Below are positions 23,511 through 35,747 of a DNA stretch of 64,000 bases, piece after piece (position 1 is the stretch's first letter; the number at the start of each line of letters is the position of its first letter). Both the position numbers and the translations under genes were made by a program. The notes below the pieces were generated by a model. That model was given only the letters and a program-made list of their open reading frames with translations. It had not been told where the DNA came from and ran no database searches. This DNA is from Rhyacichthys aspro. Taxonomy: Eukaryota; Chordata; Actinopteri; Gobiiformes; Rhyacichthyidae. The DNA lies in assembly GCA_036850595.1 (NCBI GenBank), contig CM072159.1, positions 8,517,016-8,581,015 of the forward strand, given 5' to 3'.

Positions 23511-25258
23511 TGCATGCCTTGCTCTCCAGAGACTCCAATATGCAACACTGAGTGACAGGGCACGTTGCCATCACATTAGAACACAGTTGTCATATCGACA
23601 CAGTAATCCTCACTTCTTCTAAACAAGGTACATATTGACATGTCAGTCCCATTAAAATTTACAGCAATGGAGTTGCAAACAAAGTCCTTCACTGGCTGCA
23701 CACCGGGGTTTTTTGAGGTCATAAATAAAGTGAGGTATGTGTGACCCCAAGGTGGTTAATATGACAAATATGACAACATAGGAGCATGACAAACCTGCAT
23801 TTTTAGCAGCACCTGTATTTTACATATACACTTGACATCAGACAGTTTCCAAGAGCATTCGAATGAAGTTTCTTAGTGGTGAGAATGCACAGCAACAAAC
23901 CACAACTGGACAGGAAACTGACCTGGAATGACATTTGGAAGACAACTATTGCACAAGCGCCTGAGCAACCAGTCTGAGTCGCTACGGTGCCGGATGTTGT
24001 GAGATCTTTAACACTCGATTACCTCAGGAAACATCACTGACGATGTATACCTGTGCATCCTTAGAGGTACCTACTCAACTAGTAGTCCATTTAATAAAAA
24101 TGCAACAAAACGACTGAAAAAGGAACGACATCATGACAAGAATAATAACACTGCTTTAAATGGAAAGAAAAAAAACCCATAAAGTTACTCTAAAGTTAAT
24201 TAAAACACTATTAAAGCTGAGCCAGACCAGAAAGTTGGGTTACAATTTTATGTTCTTTTGAAATAGAGAAAAAAAAGTTTGCTAAATACTGCCCTGGAGA
24301 ACTAGCAGTTGTTCCCTTGTGCAAATAATACTGAAACCATGGCAATCCTTTGCTTGGTCCTTCCTCACACAGCAAAACTAATGCATCCCAACAGCTCCTA
24401 TTTTGACAATAAATGAAAATATAAAATAGAAATTTAAATTGTCTTAACAAGTGAAAAGACATTTGAGTCAGCGGCAGTCATGACCGAACTTGCACCATTA
24501 TTAATGTGTTGTTCATAAGGTTTGGATTGTTTGGTAAGAGCACTGAGAAAACTAAATTCATTGTCACCATTAGCCACATCCAGGTTTCATAAGAGGTCCT
24601 AGGTCAGTACACCACTTATGATGGCATCAATGATCCATCTAAATGAAAGAACTGGGTTTTTAAACAAGTGAAAATACACAGCATAGTGTTTCACAATGTC
24701 CTCGTTGATTGTAGACTGTATTTTTTGCATTATTTTGCAAAAAGCAATGGTTTTCAATCACTATTGGAGCTCAAGAGTCTGACTCACTCTCAAACCTTGA
24801 AACGACTAGGGCCAAATCACTTACATGTGGTCTTTCACAAAATATGCTGAAGTACTTATTTTTGTTCACTGACACTTCTGTATTCAGCATTGACCTGATT
24901 GGCCCAACAGCTGAAGTAAACCTGTTCAGTGGGATATTGACGCCGGCTGCAGTGAGTTTGATGGGATCTGCAGGGGCTGGGCACTAACAGACCCAACTCA
25001 GTGCCAATCATTTGAAGCCAGCAGGACTCCAGCCCCCACAGCACAGAGTGACCACCAGGAATCAATGTGGACTTTAAATGGTTTGTGGATGTCCAGTAAG
25101 ACTGATGGGGGGTAATGTAGGGGCGGGTCAAACATGGTTGGCCACATATGACACATATAAAACAATATGACAGAATAAACTATTTGTTTTCAAACAAAGC
25201 ATTGAGACATACACTCACATTCATTCACTATATGCCACTTAGATTCATAAATAGTATA
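23511..25258. other. Unassigned DNA
   Basis: No gene or clear repeat. The section 24880-25130 is GC-richer than its flanks and has a 91-codon antisense frame with no motif. Confidence 0.4.
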
Positions 25259-25305
25259 GTACAGTCCCTATAACGCGGTTCACCTTTCACGGCCTCGCTG
25301 TTTAG
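25259..25305 (-). mobile_element. Terminal fragment of a Tigger-like element
   Basis: TACAGTCCCTATAACGCGGTTCACC followed by TTTCACGGCCTCGCTGTTT is the reverse complement of the right end of the complete elements at 30348-31008 and 52509-53169 (GTGAGGCCGCAAAAGGTGAACCGCGTTATAG). Only about 45 bases remain; the other end is missing. Confidence 0.65.
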
Positions 25306-25379
25306 ACTGAGACATGATGAGCTAGCTCATGTTTAGCTCATGTCACAGAGAGGCACACATACAGTGGATAAGCCTGTAT

Positions 25380-25622
25380 GAGTCTTCAGTCTAATAATAC
25401 AGCATGCTCTGAACGAAGCTGAGAGGGACTGCTATGCACTGATTGGACCGTCTGAGTGCTGGGAGGGGCGCAGGGCAGTGTCCGCTGCTCGTTGAGAAGA
25501 GTAAAAGCTAGTCTCCCAAAGTCTCCAATAACAGAAGGAAAAGTCGCTAGATTTGTCGCTAGTTGCGTTTTTGAAAAAGAGTCACTCAAGTGGTCTAAAT
25601 AGTCACTAAGTTGGCAACGCTG
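25380..25622. mobile_element. hAT-like non-autonomous element end
   Basis: The right side reads GTCGCTAGATTTGTCGCTAG ... GTCACTAAGTTGGCAACGCTG. Its reverse complement, CAGCGTTGCCAACTTAGTGA, is a terminus I recognise from abundant fish hAT elements (CAGTGTTGCCAACTTAGCGAC). The left end was not found. The homologous copy after the assembly gap begins inside this repeat (25595 corresponds to 47766), so the contig edge lies in repetitive DNA. Confidence 0.5.
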
Positions 25623-26159
25623 ACTCGAGGATCCTGCCTGTTAGTCTTAGCTACTTAGTTGTTTAGTAGTCTTGGCTACTTGGTGCATGCCTAAAAAGTC
25701 AATGGTGCTTTTCATTTTGCATGAGTTTGGAGTCGTTTTGTATAATATTAATGTCAACTCTCTCCAACCTGTTGTGGTCATTTAGCACTGACTCTGCCTG
25801 TTTCACATGAACACACTTTTGTTTTCACAGAGAAACCCAGGGTTAACTCAACAGTAACTATAGCTTCATGATACCGGGATTGTTAGGGTTTGTCAAAGAC
25901 ATATCCAGGGTAGGTTCTAACTTCGTAGGACAGGGCCCTGTTCATGGCCCAACCTTAAAGCCAAAATTACATATAGTGAATGATATTATATTTAAATGTA
26001 TGAAACTGAACCTAATGCATAGCACAAGTATGTAAGGATTTTGTGTTTGGCTTAATAAAAGGTACGGCTAATAATGTCTGCATTTTCAGGTACACAGGGG
26101 CAGAAGGCAGACTCCAGCCTCAGCACCTTCAAAGAGGGTTTCCATGTTTTTTTTTAGAG

Positions 26160-27470
26160 AGCACACTTAGTCCCAAAATGTAAGAAAAATACTACTGAAA
26201 GTCTCCGCGGACAGGCGCATTTTCTGAAAGGTCACCAGCTTTGTAATATTGTGCACTAATGGCACTTAGACTCGACAATATAACAGCACAAGGTTCCTAC
26301 TAAAAGGCCATTTTTGGCTGGAGTCGTACCATGTGCAGATGTAACTGGATATAACATCCTGTTTTTTTCCCTTTTCACAAAAATGTCATTCTTTGTTGCT
26401 GACTCTGATTTAGGTAAGTTTGTGGTCAATTGTGCCTTGATGATCCACACTTTTGCAGAGTGTCTGAACCAATATATATATTTAGATATGAGTTCTCAAG
26501 AAAATGTGTTCATTATTTTCTTCCTGTTTCATGTAAAGACACCATTAAAATAAATGTCAGGCTATTATTTATGAGATTTTCAGGCTTCATATTTTGAAGG
26601 TTTTTTTTTTGCCAGTTTTTGAATATTTAATAAGATGACACCTTATTGATGTATTGATGCTAATTTCAATGAAGTGTTGCCATTTTTTATGTTTGCTTTG
26701 CCTGAAAAAAAATCATAGCAAACATCAGCTAGTTGTCAAAACAATGTTGATTAGTGCAATAATTAATTTTCAGAAATTTGACCAAAATAGCATGTGTTTT
26801 AGAGAGCACAGAGTCTGTCTATGCACCTCATTAAAATGAACTGTGTACGCTGTGGAAATTGGATGGACCCAAGCCGCTTCATGACCATACAATGATGACT
26901 GCAAGTCGTATTTAAAACCTTGACATGGCATGCATTAAATGGTTGCTGAAGATGAGGCAGACTGAAATCACAGAGTGCACATAATGAACTAATGTTTCCC
27001 AAAATTTAAATAAATAAATAAAGGGATGTTCTTCTGTTTTAGTGCTTTTCAGTAGATTGTAATACTTTTTTATTAAAATCCTTGTTGCTGTGCTTTTTGT
27101 TGTTTTTAACAGTCATTATTTGTTTTAAAGTTGAATGTTCCTGACCATTATTAATTTTTTTTGAATGTTTTAAATTATGAGTTATAACTAACCTATTTTT
27201 TACAAGCCAATAAAAGTAAATTACCTGAACATTAAGGCTTTGAAAGAATTACCTGTTCACAAAATAATTTAGCCTATTATCCAAGGCCCTTAAATAGGGC
27301 TTTATGTTTCTTATTTATTTACTTGAAAGACTCCTCAGTTCTTGTGCTTTGAAACAGGGAACTCCCACAAATACAGTGATGGAGTTTGCTTCACAAATCT
27401 GCTGCCTTCCATATTCCCGGACAGAGTGTCCCTTTTTACATACTGCAACCAAATGAAAAATAAACATGTG
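26160..27470. other. Unassigned DNA in copy 1
   Basis: AT-rich, no gene or repeat recognised; frames under 80 codons only. Equivalent to about 48321-49632 in copy 2. Confidence 0.4.
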
Positions 27471-27480
27471 AGCAACAAAG

Positions 27481-27600
27481 TAGCACCCCTGTCTCACAGC
27501 AAGACAGTACTTCAATCCCCAGCCGTTACCCTTCTGTGTGGAGTTTGCACATTCTTTGTGTCTGGACACGGTTCCTTTGGGTTTCCCCAACCACTGAACA
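27481..27600 (+). mobile_element. SINE-like teleost repeat fragment
   Basis: Contains CTCACAGCAAGACAGT, then CTTCTGTGTGGAGTTTGCAC and ATTCTTTGTGTCTGGACACG, a decayed form of a very common fish interspersed repeat (TGTGTGGAGTTTGCATGTTC core). The family name is not assigned here. Copy 2 has it at 49643-49762. Confidence 0.6.
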
Positions 27601-29740
27601 GCATGTATAGAGTAGGAGCCCTGTGTGTAGGAGCCTGTGACTTGAAAAAGCAGATTTGTAATTTCAATGGAATTTTCTCAGTTAGATAAATGTTAAATAA
27701 AAAAGTGACTGTGCCAAATAACACACAGTACAGTCTGGGGAACTGTCAGTGCCTGACTTTGGGAAGCAGCATTAGCAATATACAGCAGCCGGCAAAGTAA
27801 TTCAGTTCCCTCTGCCGAGAAACAGTATCACTCGTGTCTCCCTCAGATTTTGACAAACCCTAGAAACTAAGAAATCATGTGGGAAGCATTATGCCAATAT
27901 CCTTAGTGAGACTTGTCCATGCGGGAGCAGGTGAGTTCAGCTTAGGTTTTTACCTCGACAGAAAGTGAACCAGGTCTGTGACATTGAAAACCCCAAATTA
28001 CCCTCAAGTTACCTCACTAACCCATTGATCTAGCTTTGAAGTACAGAGCCCCAGAGCATCAACACCGGACTCTAAAAGGTGCTTTTAACATAAAATTCAT
28101 AACAGACAAGGACTACTTTCAGTAGTACATCACACCATGGGAAAAGAAAAGGTATATGTAGATTTTCCAAATGTCCAATGAATGCCATGTTGATGCTTTG
28201 AGGCCTTTCTCACAATGACACCAACAACAAAGTTGAAATGGAAGCGTGGAAACGGCACTAAACACTAATATATGCGTGTGGCTCCTTTGTTGTTGTTCCA
28301 TGGCAGCGAGGCCCAGATGGATAAAAGACTGTAACCGGGGCAATAGAAATATATGGATGACAAAAAATCAAAGGGAGCAATAAAAAGGGCTCTACTAAAT
28401 AAACATCATAAGGCAGCGAAAGGAAGATAACGACCTGCAGACCATTTAATTTGCATTAACCTGATCACAAACTACTTGGAATATGAGGCAGGATAATGCT
28501 GTCAATAAAATGGTCAAATGTCATTTCATTCAGTTTTACCATTAAATAGACTTTTGTGTAAACTGAATGAGGTTTGATGGATTGACACTGCATTGAAGGG
28601 TGTTTCTCAACTGTCACTATTCTTCTTTCTGAGTCAGGTCTTCTTAAGTCAAGGTGAGAGTCCTGGCTCCATGAAGGGGTTTTGGAACAATTTTAATGCC
28701 ATTATGTTTCCAAATAAAGTACTTTTTCCTTAAAAGTTTATAGTTTGTAGTTTCGTGTTTATTATAACTAGGGCTTAGAAGATCAAGGATGTCAGTGTAG
28801 CATTTATTCATTTTCTCAATTTTGTGCCTTTTCATTTCTCATCCCTCAATAAGTACTTATTTTCATATATTCCTTCATTCAGGGATAGGAGCTTAACCAA
28901 GCAGCTTTGGCCATTAGGCAGTATGATGTTGAACCATGTTGATGTTGATGTGCAAACCAAAGAAATGGAAAACTAAACAGTGAAAAGTAATTCAGAGTTG
29001 ATGTATGTACGTCATAGTGGATCCAATGCTCCCTATTGACACAAGAAGAGGTGGAGCTATTGACTTGAGTAGATAGATACAACAGATACACAACTCTAAT
29101 GTTAAATAAAGCATAGGCAAACAAGTTTGATTAAAAATACCCTGCACAGTCAAGAATAAGTTGGAAAATTTGACTTTTCCTGTAACCAACATCACAATGA
29201 TCTAACTGACTGAATGCTGTCTTTGAGTCACCGATGCATTGCCACCTGTAACTCTGCAAAATGTATAAAAAATGCATTTTTCTCAAGTGGCAGAATTTAT
29301 TCAAGTGTTACAAAAGGACCGACTATTACATCTTTATCAGAACAGATCATACTGACTAGACTCAAAATGAATGCTATTCAGTTTATCTCAGGAATTCACA
29401 TGGACTGCTGATTCAAAACTGCAGCAAAGGCTCAGCAATATTTGGTACTAAGTATTATGAAGAAATATCTGCAGTTTAGAAATTGTTATACAAAAAAGGA
29501 CCAAATTCTTAATGGGTTTGTCCAAGGAACAATGTAAGGCTGACTGAAATATTCATTGTGCAAAACGCTGTTGTAAGTAGTTGTGTAAATCATTTGAATT
29601 GAAGACTTGAATATTCAAGCTTTCCAAAGGGTGAAAGGGTGCTACTGGGGAGTGTTAGTGGAGACACAGAGGCTCGCTGCATCATGGGAAATCGCCCTGT
29701 CTAAAGCTATAGCATCTTAATAGTTGCTAGCCTTGGCCAG
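27601..29740. other. Unassigned DNA in copy 1
   Basis: No gene seen. The section 28440-28480 has an ATTTAATTTGCATTAACCTG stretch (octamer plus homeodomain-like core) that might be regulatory. Equivalent to 49763-51902 in copy 2. Confidence 0.35.
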
Positions 29741-29749
29741 CCTTAAGTA

Positions 29750-29880
29750 TAAGCTTTATTAAAAAGGAAGGTTTTAAGTCTAATCTTAAATATAAAGAAA
29801 GAAGGAGAGGAAATTGGTAACTAAAGGTTCCAAGGGCATGGTCTGATTGGCCTGACAATAACCTTGTGACAGAAACAAAA
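29750..29880 (+). repeat. Possible LINE or SINE-derived repeat fragment
   Basis: TTTATTAAAAAGGAAGGTTT and TCTAATCTTAAATATAAAGA resemble a segment I recognise from abundant teleost repeats. Short and diverged. Copy 2 equivalent is 51912-52042. Confidence 0.35.
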
Positions 29881-30415
29881 CAATTATGGTAGGGGTATTA
29901 AATGCTTGTTTACAATGACTTCAGTTGGAAACAGAGCTCCTTTTGAGCTCTCTGCATGTTTGGTGCACAGTGGTACACATGTCAGTATTCACATTTATCC
30001 AAGTAAACCTCATCAGAAAGGCAATGATATTAGCTTCATCTATTCCAAAATTGTTGCAATGTAGACTTGAACAAACAAGTGATATCTGGTCTTCAACAAG
30101 GCACATTGAAAAGTAACAAAGGTGTTTTAATTGTGGGAGATGAGGAAACATGAGGAGGTCACATGATCACCCATGTGCACAGCACACCTAATTAAAAACA
30201 ATAGATATCCTGGGCGATGATACAGAACAGTACCTAGATTTTCTACCAACACCATTATGTTGCAGTGAGTTCATTGCAAATTTAAAAAAAGGTTCTCAGA
30301 ATTAGAATTCCAGCAATAACTAAGATCTTGACAGTAAAAGACCTGTACAGTGGTCCTTCATTTATCGCGGGGGTTAGGTTCTAAAAATAACCCACAATAG
30401 GCAAAATCCGCTTTA

Positions 30416-30420
<5 letters not shown>

Positions 30421-30448
<28 letters not shown>
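30421..30448 (+). repeat. (ATT)n microsatellite
   Basis: About nine units inside the Tigger-like element; by my count one unit longer than the counterpart at 52582-52606. Confidence 0.9.
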
Positions 30449-30451
<3 letters not shown>

Positions 30452-30783
30452 GTTTTAAGCCTGTAAAGTCTCACCACACACTTTGTACACTTTTCTTAGA
30501 CAGGCATTAACATTTTCTCACATTTCTCTCTTGTTTAAACACCCTCAAAGTTCAAACCTTAGCATCTTCCTCTGTCTTTTGGGTGCGACCGCAGGTGCCT
30601 TTGTCGGTGCAGAACGTTTCGTCGACATTGTGGGTTTTGTTGGGGAGAAAACTTGCAAACATACAGCACTTCAGAGTCACACTGCTAGCGATCGAACATT
30701 TATGTAAATTTAGCAAGCTGAACCCATTCTGTACTGTACAGGAGACACGGCACGGAGGAGATTGATTGACAATGGTCTACAGT

Positions 30784-30905
30784 CCCTTAGCCAATCAGGA
30801 TGCAGAACACAATGCTCGAGTTCTCCCTTAGCCAATCAGGACGCAGAACAGAATGCGCAAGTTCTCCCTTAGCCAATCAGGACACAGAACACAATGCGCA
30901 TTCAT
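30784..30905 (+). repeat. Triple 41-bp tandem repeat with CCAAT boxes
   Basis: Units begin CCCTTAGCCAATCAGGA at 30784, 30825 and 30866, exactly 41 bases apart, with few differences. Each has a CCAATCAG word, the classical NF-Y (CCAAT-box) form. Copy 2 equivalent is 52941-53062. They lie within the Tigger-like element. Confidence 0.9.
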
Positions 30906-31010
30906 ATGCTGTAAAAAAAAAAAAAAAAAGTACTAAAAACTGCACTAAAAATATCCGCGAAACAGTGAGGCCGCAAAAGGTGAACCGCGTTATAGTGAGG
31001 GACAACTGTA

Positions 31011-34000
31011 CACCAAAGACACAAATCAGACAGAGATCAGCACGTATTAGACACAAGTAGATGTAAAGTTACTGCAATGTGGCAATGAACTAAAACCTTA
31101 TTATGATAAGAATATCACAAATGAGCAACAATGTGATACAACCCAAAGAGGTAAAAGTACAGTTACTGTGCTGAATTTGTTTTAAACACACTAAGCATGG
31201 CTAGTGCAAACACACCCTCCTGGGACTTAAATGGAGAGTATGTAATTTTTAATGCATGTGAAAAAGAGAACCCTTTAATTCGACTGGTCCACACCTTTTC
31301 AATAAGGAAGTAATGGCTGCTGTTTGAATAAGGAAAGTGTCTCTTAAGCGCTGAATACATCTTTAAAAAGCGAAACAAAAATAAAAACAAACAGAGAAAA
31401 GGAGGCAATGTGAAACAGGGATAAATATTAGCAATTCAGTCACGCAATGTTAAACAAGGCGGAGATAACTGCAGTTCTGCCGCTGAAGTCGGAGCTAAAA
31501 GTTTAAGGCTGTTTTCGGTAGTGAGTAATGTCTGAGACAGGGACAACAACAAGAAAATTGGATAGTGCCACTTTAAGTCACGACAGCACAAAGTTCTCAT
31601 TGGATACTGTGGCACTTCAATTATGGATTGTGTTCAAATTACTGATACATTGAACAAAATTATTATTCAATTATTTTCATTGCTATCTTTAGGCATTTTG
31701 TGTGACATAGAACAAGGACAGAAAGATACAAAACACAGCTGACTTAAATCCCTATTCCCTTTTTGTCTTTTGTCTTCAGGGATTACCGCAGCAAATCATT
31801 ATTAATTATTTACATGTTTAGTTTGGCAAAGGTTTTATGCCAGATGCAATTGCTGACCCAACCTTCTCCATTTATTAAGGCTTGCGTCTGGCACAAAAGT
31901 ACTGTAGCTTGTGACTCCTGTGGCTGGATTAGATGACCTACAATAATATATAAATATATAAAATTGCTGTGACAAAACCCAAACATGATCAAAAATGCCA
32001 CCCATGTCTGCAAATGTAAATGTTGTCTCGGGGAGAAAACTTTATCTTACATGTAAAAAGTATAAGGTTTTGTGTTCACACAACCCATCTTCCGATTATC
32101 GAGAAAAATCTAACAGAAAAAACAAAACAAAATGTAATGTATGTGTCATCTTTTCATTCTGGGCAAAGCGATAAACTTAAAATTGTAATAAAATGTTGAA
32201 ACCGGGTTGGTACTTTAATGGTGCAGCACCCAGTTTTGAGTGTGATGCTTATATGCTGCAGGGGGCTGAAGTGAAGTGTATCATGGGAGATCCGTGTGAT
32301 TCCCGCCTGCAGACATCCTGTGGACCTGACTGCTGATTGTAGACATGGGTTGTACACATAAAAGTTTGAGCTGTCAGAAACTATTAGCCTCAAACTATCA
32401 ACCTGCCATAATCATCTGTTCACTGGTAATGTGTCTGCCAACTTCTATTAATATGGGTTGTAGCTTGTAATCTGGTTCGTGTTACATTGGAAAGGATCAT
32501 TTATTACCTGTTCCATTTCAAGAGAGTTTTGTAATAGCTCTAGCATATATACAAAAAGCCATTATGAATGAAAGAATGAAATACTTTTGTCACTGTGCTT
32601 ACTTACCTTTCCTTAGTCAAGCATGTAGCCTTGGACTTTCCAGCAAACAGCAGCCTAGCAATTAAACTATTGTGACTGGATGTTGTCATAGTAACTGCTG
32701 TTTAAGCTTCCTTATCAATAATAACAAGCTTTTTTGTTTTATGCCTTTTTTAATATTTAATTCTGTGTTGTATTATTTTTGACGTGGTTGTTTTTAGGGA
32801 CACTTGCTGGGCAAATACTAGGCTTTTTGCCCTCCAATTGTGTCTTTATTGACCACAATTATGTCTGCTTGTTGCACCTGGTGTGTAAGTGCTGCTCAAA
32901 TTGCAGATGAGTTTAGTGTTAGTTTTCATGTTTTGTGACTGGTCCAGAGCAGCACATTAAACAACAGATGGACACACATTTTGTCAAATACAGTTTCACT
33001 GCACAGAAGCTCTGGTGGAAAAGTATTGTTGCATTGACCTCAGCACAAAGCAAACTCACTTTCTCTGAAGTGAAGCTTTAAAACACAGCTCCTCTTTGCC
33101 ACAGAAGAGTCATACAAATGAACTCGTACGACAGAGTATTGATGTGTGGGGAGTCTTTTCTCTTTGTCTTTCCTGGTGTTTCCTGTCTGGGCCTTTCAAA
33201 CTCACACTCATGCACTGCAGATTCTATTAAGATTAACCTGTGTGAAATTGGACAAATTGAAAAACAAGCCAAAACTTCATCTTGTGTTTCAAACAAGTTT
33301 CAACAAGTTTTGTCTTTTATCCATCCTTGATTCTTTTAAAACTCACCCCAAAGCACCTTGCATACTTGTCAACCTAATTCCCCTGCCTTATGTAGGGTAC
33401 CTAGCTGCTCAACTTGTAATGTAAATCTGTTTTTAGTTTAGAATTAAATATTAACTTAATTTTCTCTTGGGATCAATCAACAAGTTTTGACACTGTGTTT
33501 ATATATGCACTGGTGCCACAGTAATATAACATGAGTCCAAAACAATAAAGGGCCTTTACATTCACTAACAAAGTTTTCACACCTTTTCGTCCACATCACA
33601 AATTCTAACTTGTGGTTTTGCACATTCGGACTCTGTAAAACTATTTGGTACCAAGTAACAAGAGGTCATTTTTGTCCTAAAATCACAAAGAGGCATTGCA
33701 AACGTCACAAAGTAATATTGAGTAGTAACATTTTCAGGCCAATACTGTTAAAGCTTCTGTTGGTGGTGATCCTCTTACGTTTTGTGTGTGATGGCCCCTG
33801 CCTTTGCTTATTTATGTCAAATGAGCTGTTAATACAACACACTTATTAATAGTGCTACTAAATTATAGTGTAAAGAAACTGTTTTGTGAGTCATAAAAGA
33901 GCATAATATGTCAGTATGTCTTTTTGTATTTTTACATTTTTCAGAACTTTTACCAAACAAACCTCAGTCCAGGCAGAAACCTTGGAACTTTCTTGTCCCA

Positions 34001-35118
34001 GGACGATACTTAACACAAGACAATACGTGAGTCACAAACTTAACACTGAAATAGAGGGAGCAGAACTCATATTTGTACGAAATATGCTAACATTTCCCTA
34101 CCTTTTCAGAAGACACTTTTTTTTTCTTCCAAACTTGCCGCTTGGATAGTCTCCACTTGTAAAGATGACATCCGTAAATATTGCGCCGCTGTCACAACAA
34201 CACTGAGTCTGTAGAGGAATCTGTTTTTATATGAAATTGAAAACACGTATGAACAATGGCTAGAAATCCTGTTTGATCTGAGTAGAGTCTTCGTCACCTC
34301 CTTGTACCGCCATAGGTTCCCTGGTTTCCTGTCAGTGTTATCCCTGTGTTAGCAATTATTAGATGTACAAAATCAATATAAGCTAAGTCATATCTATGAT
34401 TGTGTATAAAATAAACTGCTGAATAAAGATTTAGGCTTTTTTCATCCTCTGTCTTTTCTCACAATGTCATGTTTTCTCACCAAAGTCTTCTATTGTACAA
34501 CACACAGTTAATATTTCTTGTGACTACTTTTTACTTTGCACATTTTCTTCATTTCTGAGAGCTAAAATGGTGGGTTTATTTACTAGACTCTTATGTTTGT
34601 TGACCCACAAACAAAGGTACTGTTTGTGTGTCTGCAGTTTAAGTAAGAAAGCATCATAGTTAAGTGCACTCTTCATATAGGACTCCAATCACAGTTAAGT
34701 GTTTTTTTTCCATTTGTACATTCTGTACATTCTTTTGCTGCATCACAGAAAATAAACAAAAGCATTGCAAATAGAAAATGTGCAGAGAACAGCAGCTAAG
34801 CATTCGCAACATCAATGCTCATAAAACAAGAAATAGATTATAAAAGCCTTTTATTTAACATGCAGCCATCACCGGCAACATTAACCAGCACTTAAGCTAA
34901 ACTGATTCAACTACTCAATTCAAACGGCTTCTCATTTACAACCATTCTCACAGTACAATATGGTTCTTAGATTGTGTTTCCATCTGAGCATTAAAAACAA
35001 CATTAAAAATACTAAACGGGATGTGATTAGGCATTAAAAAAGCATGTGATTTAAAATTAGATGTGTTGAAAATGCATCTTTTTATCAATTGCTCTCTCCT
35101 GACATGTGTGTTCAATAT
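31011..35118. other. Unassigned DNA in copy 1
   Basis: About 4 kb of AT-rich sequence with no recognisable gene or repeat family. Frames stay under 95 codons. Equivalent to 53172-57283 in copy 2, and the offset does not change across 31.8-34.1 kb. Confidence 0.4.
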
Positions 35119-35122
35119 AACT

Positions 35123-35743
35123 ACCGTATTTTCCGGACTATAAGCCGCTACTTTTTTCCCACGCTTTGAACCATGCGGCTTATACAGAGATGCGGCTTTT
35201 CTATGAATTTTTCTTCAGCCCTCAGGGGGGCGCTCTAGCAGGAAGTGCAAAAACGAGACAAACGAGGCAGCGGTAGTCAATACAAACAAGAAAGCACCAG
35301 TTTTTATTCTTAGCACATGCAACCCAAGACGCACAACAGCAAAATACGGTAATATTTTGACACCCTCACCCCCTCATAATGGAAAACAAATGAAGTGACA
35401 GTGGTTTGGTTTTCAGTAGTTTCAATGCTCAGGAGGAAGGTGAATAGTGACTTGTGGTTTCAGTGTACGGGAGGAAGATGAATAAAACCACCAATGACTT
35501 TTCTGTTTTGTTTGATCAGCACTTTTACTGCCGTGTTACAGGCACTGTTCGAAACAATCAGTTCAGGTATATGAATAAACACTTATGGTACAAAATCTGT
35601 CTATGTAAATATCTTATTTCTCAGCCTGGATATCGCCGGCTTATAGTCCGGTGCGGCTTATATGTGACAAAATATATATTTCTTTTAAATTTTAGTGGGT
35701 GCGGCTTATATTTAGGTGCGCTCTATAGTCCGGAAAATACGGT
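35123..35743. mobile_element. 621-bp inverted-repeat DNA element, copy 1
   Basis: Begins ACCGTATTTTCCGGACTATA and ends with its exact reverse complement (35724-35743), a perfect 20-bp terminal inverted repeat. AACT flanks both ends (35119-35122 and 35744-35747), which could be a 4-bp target duplication; reading the ends one base shorter gives TA/TA instead. The inside contains several GCGGCTTATA-type sub-terminal copies. No transposase. The family is familiar from vertebrate genomes but I do not assign a name. Confidence 0.8.
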
Positions 35744-35747
35744 AACT

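Larger units (their letters stand above)
30348..31008 (+). mobile_element. 661-bp Tigger-like non-autonomous element, copy 1
   Basis: Bounded by TA on both sides (30346-30347 and 31009-31010), the target duplication of Tc1/mariner/pogo elements. The left end reads CAGTGGTCCTTCATTTATCG and the right end, on the reverse strand, CAGTTGTCCCTCACTATAAC, an imperfect inverted repeat of the Tigger/pogo type with the GCGGTTCACC sub-terminal word. No transposase is encoded. It contains an ATT microsatellite and a triple 41-bp repeat. Confidence 0.75.

Noticed and set aside
20019..23770. Similar words GACCCCCAAGATGGTTAATA (20019) and GACCCCAAGGTGGTTAATA (23743) flanking the hAT relic as possible repeat ends
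   Set aside because: About 20 bases with a gap, in direct orientation and too far from the coding remnant; chance is not excluded.
30784..30905. Regularly spaced repeats as a CRISPR-like array
   Set aside because: Contiguous 41-bp tandem units without spacers, inside a eukaryotic transposon.
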